Below, one piece after another: positions 41,551 through 45,154 of a stretch of 45,154 nt of DNA. Location of the stretch: positions 1 to 45,154 of the forward strand of contig CAYPNI010000022.1 of the NCBI GenBank assembly GCA_964411925.1, in the 5' to 3' direction. The notes below the pieces were generated by a model. That model had not been told where the DNA came from. It made no database searches and was given only the letters and a program-made list of their open reading frames with translations. The number at the start of each line of letters is the position of its first letter. The first letter of the stretch is position 1. This DNA comes from VFKU01 sp964411925. GTDB lineage: Bacteria > Hydrogenedentota > Hydrogenedentia > Hydrogenedentales > GCA-2746185. The translations under genes and the position numbers were made by a program.

Positions 41551-42120
41551 TCAGAATTGCGGTTCGATCAACCCGTAGGTCCCGTCGTCGCGCGAATAGA
41601 CGACGTTGACCTGCTGTGTCTCGGCATTCGAGAAAACGAGGAACGCGTCTTCGAGCAGTTCGAGCTGAAACGCCGCCTCTTCGATACTCATCGTTTCCAG
41701 TGCGAGCTTCTCGCGATGGACCACGCGGTGCGCGGCGGTGACTGCGGTTCCGCTGTCCGCACTCGAAGGCGGCGCGATCTCGAGCACGTTGTGCTGGAAC
41801 TCGCGCGTCTCCCGGTTCGTGCGCGGCTGGTGCCGGTGGATCCGGTCCCGGTGCTTGGCGACTTGCCGCTCGATCTTCGATATCGCGGAATCGATCGACG
41901 CGTACAGGTCGTCGGACGATTCGGTGGCGTTCACGCGCAGACCGTTTGCGCGCAGATTCACCTCCGCCGTCTGGCGGTGGCGCTTGGTCTCGACCCCCAG
42001 CACCACGTCCACGTCGATGACGCGGTCAAAGTGGCGTCGGACCCGCTGCAACCCCGATTCGACGTGATTTCGAATCGCTTCCGTGATTTCCATGTGGCGC
42101 CCGGCAATCGATACATTCAT
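41551..42120 (-). CDS. hpf: Ribosome hibernation promoting factor, long form
   Basis: Long HPF dimerises 70S ribosomes into inactive 100S particles in slow growth. The 189-residue protein has the N-terminal YfiA/RaiA domain (residues 1-100; NVSIAGRHMEITEAIRNHVE) and the C-terminal dimerisation domain (about 130-189) with ETMSIEEAAFQLELLEDAF and the VFSNAETQQVNVVYSRDDGTYGLIEP region read in sections. A linker with many Arg and His joins them. It heads the hprK-rapZ-ptsH-ptsI-dxr-rseP run, and its own promoter candidate is 25 bases upstream. Confidence 0.94.
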   Translation of the reverse strand: MNVSIAGRHMEITEAIRNHVESGLQRVRRHFDRVIDVDVVLGVETKRHRQTAEVNLRANGLRVNATESSDDLYASIDSAISKIERQVAKHRDRIHRHQPRTNRETREFQHNVLEIAPPSSADSGTAVTAAHRVVHREKLALETMSIEEAAFQLELLEDAFLVFSNAETQQVNVVYSRDDGTYGLIEPQF

Positions 42121-42151
42121 TAATGAGTTTTCGCTCCCAAGGGTTGATTCA

Positions 42152-42181
42152 ACGGTAGCACCCGGAGAAATTTTGTGTCAA
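42152..42181 (-). promoter_or_regulatory. Promoter of the hpf-hprK-rapZ operon
   Basis: On the minus strand a consensus -35 TTGACA (42181-42176), 18 bases and TACCGT (42157-42152) lie in the 77-base gap between queG and hpf. The start would be near 42146. Confidence 0.55.
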
Positions 42182-42197
42182 CGCGGTCCGGGTTCGA

Positions 42198-43166
42198 TCA
42201 AGTCCGATCGAGTCGGCGGCGCAGGTTTTCCAGCACGACGCGCGCGTTACGCCGCATTCCGGCGTGTTTCGCGCGGCGAATCGCCGTGCCCGCGAATCGT
42301 TCGTCGAACTCCCGCTCGTCCATAGCAACAATTTCCTCGGCGTCCGGATTCGCCTGTTCGTCGCGCGGCCGAAACGCGGTCTCAGTGGTCTCCTGCGCGA
42401 AGCGGTTCCACGGGCACACGTCCTGGCAAACGTCGCAGCCGAAGAGCCAGTCGTCGTGCAGCGGTCGCAACTCGCCGGGAATATCCCTGCGGTTCTCGAT
42501 CGTCTGGTACGAAATGCAGCGGCGCGAATCCACCACATGCGGCTCCACGATCGCGCCGGTCGGACACGCCTCCAAGCACAGCGTACATGTTCCACAAAGA
42601 TCGCCCGCCGGTGGATCCGGTTCGAGTTCCACCGTCGTTAGCACCGTCGCGAGAAAGAACCACGATCCTAAATCGCGCCGCAGCCCGAGGCTGTTCTTGC
42701 CGATGGAGGCCACACCCGCACGCGCCGCCCACGCCCGTTCCATCACCGGGCCGGTATCCACGCTCGCATAGCTCCGCGCGCCGGATTCCATCGCATCCAG
42801 GAATCGCGCCAGCCGGACCAAGGGTTTGCGCAGGACCTTGTGGTAGTCCCGGCCCCAGGCATAACGAGCTATTCGCCCATGCCCCGGCCGGGTCTCCGGA
42901 CGGGGATGGTAGTAGTTTCGGGCGACGACCACCACGGACGTCGCCCCCGGCAGTTTGGCGCGGGCGTCCGAGCGAATCTGGGCAGTTCGGGCCATCCAGC
43001 GCATACTCCCGTGGAAGTCCGACTGGAGCCATCGCATTATGTTCCCATTCGGGTCAGGACTGTCCCCGGCGGAGGCAATTCCACAGGCGTCAAACCCCAA
43101 ATCGGCAGATAAACTCTTGACAAATTCTGCGCGGGTTGCCTTCGTATCTCGTTGACCTTGCGCCAT
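42198..43166 (-). CDS. queG: Epoxyqueuosine reductase QueG
   Basis: QueG uses cobalamin and iron-sulfur clusters to reduce epoxyqueuosine in tRNA to queuosine. The 322-residue protein has the DUF1730 region (residues 35-165; GSMRWMARTAQIRSDARAKL, ARYAWGRDYHKVLRKPL) and two 4Fe-4S motifs: CGTCTLCLEACPTGAI and CDVCQDVCPWN. WMARTAQIRSD is close to the family start. The C-terminal HEAT-like repeat of long QueG is absent, with only a short basic helix. No other queuosine gene is near. The ATG at 43166 sits beside a GACAG/CTGTC dyad (43170-43185). Confidence 0.93.
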   Translation of the reverse strand: MAQGQRDTKATRAEFVKSLSADLGFDACGIASAGDSPDPNGNIMRWLQSDFHGSMRWMARTAQIRSDARAKLPGATSVVVVARNYYHPRPETRPGHGRIARYAWGRDYHKVLRKPLVRLARFLDAMESGARSYASVDTGPVMERAWAARAGVASIGKNSLGLRRDLGSWFFLATVLTTVELEPDPPAGDLCGTCTLCLEACPTGAIVEPHVVDSRRCISYQTIENRRDIPGELRPLHDDWLFGCDVCQDVCPWNRFAQETTETAFRPRDEQANPDAEEIVAMDEREFDERFAGTAIRRAKHAGMRRNARVVLENLRRRLDRT

Positions 43167-43169
43167 TTG

Positions 43170-43185
43170 GACAGTATATCCTGTC
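43170..43185. promoter_or_regulatory. Dyad with a -10-like TATACT in front of queG
   Basis: GACAG, six bases and CTGTC form a perfect 5-6-5 dyad. On the minus strand its centre reads TATACT, which would put the transcription start almost on the queG ATG. It may be a leaderless promoter or an operator. No good -35 was found. Confidence 0.3.
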
Positions 43186-43387
43186 TTTTTATGGAAACAT
43201 GGGTATTAACCTTGCAAAGGGTGACACTAGCCGTGACGATCTGGGAATATAAGGTAGGCGTATCTGGGGAATGGACTCCAGATGAATAAGAAGTGACGAG
43301 GTTGCGTCTAGCTAATTGTTCGTTATCCGCCGGTGCCATTATTCCCGATGGCCGCCCGCCGGATAGAACAGGAAGGGACGGTGGACC

Positions 43388-44020
43388 ATGATGACGACCG
43401 CCGCGACCAAGACGAAGACCTATTCAAAACCAAAACCCGACCGCGCGGTGCAGGAGCGTTCGCCAGAGTTTGACGAGCTCGTGCTGAGCCACTTGGACAT
43501 GCTTTATGCGGTGGCGCTCAAGCTCACGCGCAATCCGGTTGACGCCCAGGATCTGACGCAGAACACCGTCGTGAAAGCCTTGCGCTTCCACGACAAGTTC
43601 CAGAAGGGCAGTTACATCAAAGCGTGGCTGCTGACGATCCTGCGCAACACCTTCATCAACGACTACCGGCGCAAGGCGCGCCGGCCCAATGTGGTTGAAC
43701 TGAGCGGACTGGAGCCCGCGCCGCAACAGTCGCCGGACCCTGAGGTGCCGCTGGCGGTGGCCGGCCGGAAGTACGAGGATGTGATCGAGTTATTGGACGA
43801 TCGCGTCCGGTTGGCGATCGAGGAATTGCCCGAGGACTTCCGCGCCGCGGTGGTCATGGCGGACATCGAGGACAAGTCGTACAAGGAAATCGCCGACGCG
43901 ATGCAGTGCCCCCTCGGTACCGTGATGTCGCGGTTGTATCGTGGCCGCAAGCTGCTTCGCCAGAAACTCGGCGACTATGCCGCGTCACACGGGCTCGGCG
44001 ACGGAAAAATCAGCGCATAA
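43388..44020 (+). CDS. ECF-type RNA polymerase sigma factor
   Basis: This 210-residue sigma factor has sigma region 2 (LDMLYAVALKLTRNPVDAQD, then KAWLLTILRNTFINDYRRK) and region 4 (LPEDFRAAVVMADIEDKSYKEIADAM, then GTVMSRLYRGRKLLRQKL). It lacks regions 1 and 3, as in the extracytoplasmic-function class. The N-terminal 25 residues are Lys/Thr-rich. No anti-sigma gene follows; the next gene is convergent, so a membrane partner could be elsewhere. The start is set at ATG 43388; a second Met is at 43391. A long 221-base gap to queG held no firm promoter. Confidence 0.92.
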   Translation: MMTTAATKTKTYSKPKPDRAVQERSPEFDELVLSHLDMLYAVALKLTRNPVDAQDLTQNTVVKALRFHDKFQKGSYIKAWLLTILRNTFINDYRRKARRPNVVELSGLEPAPQQSPDPEVPLAVAGRKYEDVIELLDDRVRLAIEELPEDFRAAVVMADIEDKSYKEIADAMQCPLGTVMSRLYRGRKLLRQKLGDYAASHGLGDGKISA

Positions 44021-44030
44021 TTGGCTCGCT

Positions 44031-44066
44031 GCGCGGGCCTGCCGGCGACATGCGGCGGGCCCGCGC
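44031..44066. terminator. GC-rich stem between ECF sigma and trkH genes
   Basis: GCGCGGGCC (44031-44039) pairs with GGCCCGCGC (44058-44066) around an 18-base loop between two convergent genes. There is no U-tract on either strand, so bidirectional termination is only possible. Confidence 0.35.
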
Positions 44067-44068
44067 GC

Positions 44069-45154
44069 CTATTTGCTCCGCCAGAACGACGGCACGAAGA
44101 GCACGCACACGCTGAACAATTCCAGGCGGCCCAACACCATGCACAGCGACAGGAAAAGTTTGCCCGCCGCCGGAATCTCGTAATAGTCGCGGATCGGGCC
44201 GACCAGCTCCAGGCCCGGGCCCACGCTTCCCAGACACGAAGCGACCGAGCTGAGCGCGGAATCGAACGGCAGTCCCAGCGCGCTCATGAACAACGAGCCA
44301 AATCCGAACCAGCACACGTACAAGAAGAAGAACGCGCTGACGGTTCGCTGCGCGTCCTCGCGCACGATGACATCGCCGATCCGGATCGCGCGGACCGTCT
44401 TGGGACGAAACGTGGACTCGATGCGCCAGTAGGTCATCTTTGCGAGAACGACGAGCCGGATGACCTTCAGCCCGCCCGAGGTCGAACCTGCACACGCGCC
44501 GGTGAACATCAGTGCGAACATCAACGTTCGCGCGAAGGCCGGCCACGCATCGAAATCCGACGTGACGAATCCGGTCGTCGTCATGACCGACACGACGTTG
44601 AACGCACTCGCACGCAACGCCGCCAGCGGAGAATAGCCGACATTGCCCCCCGCATCGTCGGGTGGCATGTGCCAGGCCAAATCGATTGCCACCGCTCCCA
44701 CGCAAGCGACGAGGATCAAGAAGTACACCCGCCATTCCTGATCGCGCAAGAACGCGAACCAATCCTTGCGGAGCACCTGAATCATCAGGGCGAAACTCGA
44801 CGCGCCGATGAACATCCCCATGATCACCACGAGCTCGACCGCGAAACTGTCATAGGCGGCGAGGCTTGCCTGGCGCGTCGAAAATCCGCCCGTCGAGATG
44901 GTGGTCATCGCATGATTCAGCGCGTCGAAGAAACTCATGCCGGCAACCATCAGCAACAGCGTGCCCGCGACCGTCAAGCCGCCGTACAGGCGGTACAAGC
45001 TGGACGCGGTGTCTTTAATGCGCGGCGTGAAACTGCGACGTTCGATGCCCGTCGTTTCCGACTTGAATAGTTGCTTTCCGCCCGCACCCAGATACGGCAG
45101 CACCGCGACGAACAACATGATGATGCCGCCGCCGCCGACCCACTGCGTGAATGA
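44069..45154 (-). CDS. trkH: Trk/Ktr-type potassium uptake membrane protein, 5' end missing
   Basis: The C-terminal 361 residues of a TrkH/KtrB potassium transporter are present; the gene runs off the window edge. The edge reads SFTQWVGGGGIIMLFVAVLP, continuing a TrkH-like pore helix. Selectivity-filter glycine segments appear as TTISTGGFS, GACAGSTSGGLKV and GSVGPGLELVG. Several membrane helices separate them. It moves K+ with a TrkA/KtrA regulatory subunit not seen in this window. The first Met visible (45118) is internal, not the start. The stop is TAG at 44069-44071. Confidence 0.93.
   Translation of the reverse strand, partial: SFTQWVGGGGIIMLFVAVLPYLGAGGKQLFKSETTGIERRSFTPRIKDTASSLYRLYGGLTVAGTLLLMVAGMSFFDALNHAMTTISTGGFSTRQASLAAYDSFAVELVVIMGMFIGASSFALMIQVLRKDWFAFLRDQEWRVYFLILVACVGAVAIDLAWHMPPDDAGGNVGYSPLAALRASAFNVVSVMTTTGFVTSDFDAWPAFARTLMFALMFTGACAGSTSGGLKVIRLVVLAKMTYWRIESTFRPKTVRAIRIGDVIVREDAQRTVSAFFFLYVCWFGFGSLFMSALGLPFDSALSSVASCLGSVGPGLELVGPIRDYYEIPAAGKLFLSLCMVLGRLELFSVCVLFVPSFWRSK

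Overview
The window is a GC-rich bacterial chromosome segment with about 40 genes. No rRNA, tRNA, CRISPR array, transposase or phage gene is visible. The mix suggests a deep-branching, PVC-like or Candidatus Hydrogenedentes-like bacterium. That mix is tandem DUF1559/H-X9-DG-type prepilin genes, a bacillithiol operon, a fused OtsA-OtsB, and an HPr/HprK/RapZ cluster with no PTS permease. The lineage is an inference; no marker gene for taxonomy was compared.

Layout. (1) 1-5894, plus strand: five tandem paralogues of a type IV pilin-like protein, the first cut by the window edge and the fourth carrying a +1 frameshift. Each complete copy has its own sigma-70-like promoter, and all five have their own GC-rich terminator. 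(2) 5897-8591, minus: lactate-utilisation genes, lutC followed by a fused lutB-lutA. (3) 8752-10051, plus: fliW, csrA and an unknown 205-residue protein. (4) 10064-17114, minus: a run reading accA, DUF167, purine nucleoside phosphorylase, PIN-TRAM protein, ispD, ispF, tlyA, recN. (5) 17416-19489, minus: a tiny zinc-binding protein, an exported EEP-family phosphatase/nuclease and a CHAD protein. (6) 19632-23435, plus: trehalose synthase/phosphatase fusion, an HMGL-like aldolase and a hotdog thioesterase. (7) 23576-26549: apt and a sigma-70 factor (minus), tadA and an RF-1-like protein (plus), separated by dispersed palindromic repeats. (8) 26536-33883, minus: lysC, pyk, a methyltransferase, bshC, bshB1, bshA and a small anchored protein, mostly overlapping by 1-4 bases. 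(9) 34060-34193: a pair of inverted repeats. (10) 34255-43166, minus: queG, hpf, hprK, rapZ, ptsH, ptsI, dxr, rseP. (11) 43388-45154: an ECF sigma factor (plus) facing the 3' part of trkH (minus).

How the genes work together. The bsh genes encode all three steps of bacillithiol synthesis. The methyltransferase overlapping bshC could make N-methyl-bacillithiol, as NmbA does in green sulfur bacteria. HPr, enzyme I, HPr kinase and RapZ form a regulatory phosphorelay with no sugar permease in view. IspD, IspF and Dxr supply three steps of the MEP isoprenoid pathway from two loci. FliW and CsrA form the known partner-switch for translation control, here with an unknown third gene three bases downstream.

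The most unusual region is the prepilin array. Its ends are nearly identical between copies while the middles differ, which suggests repeated duplication or gene conversion. Many long opposite-strand open frames are high-GC shadows of these genes and were left out.
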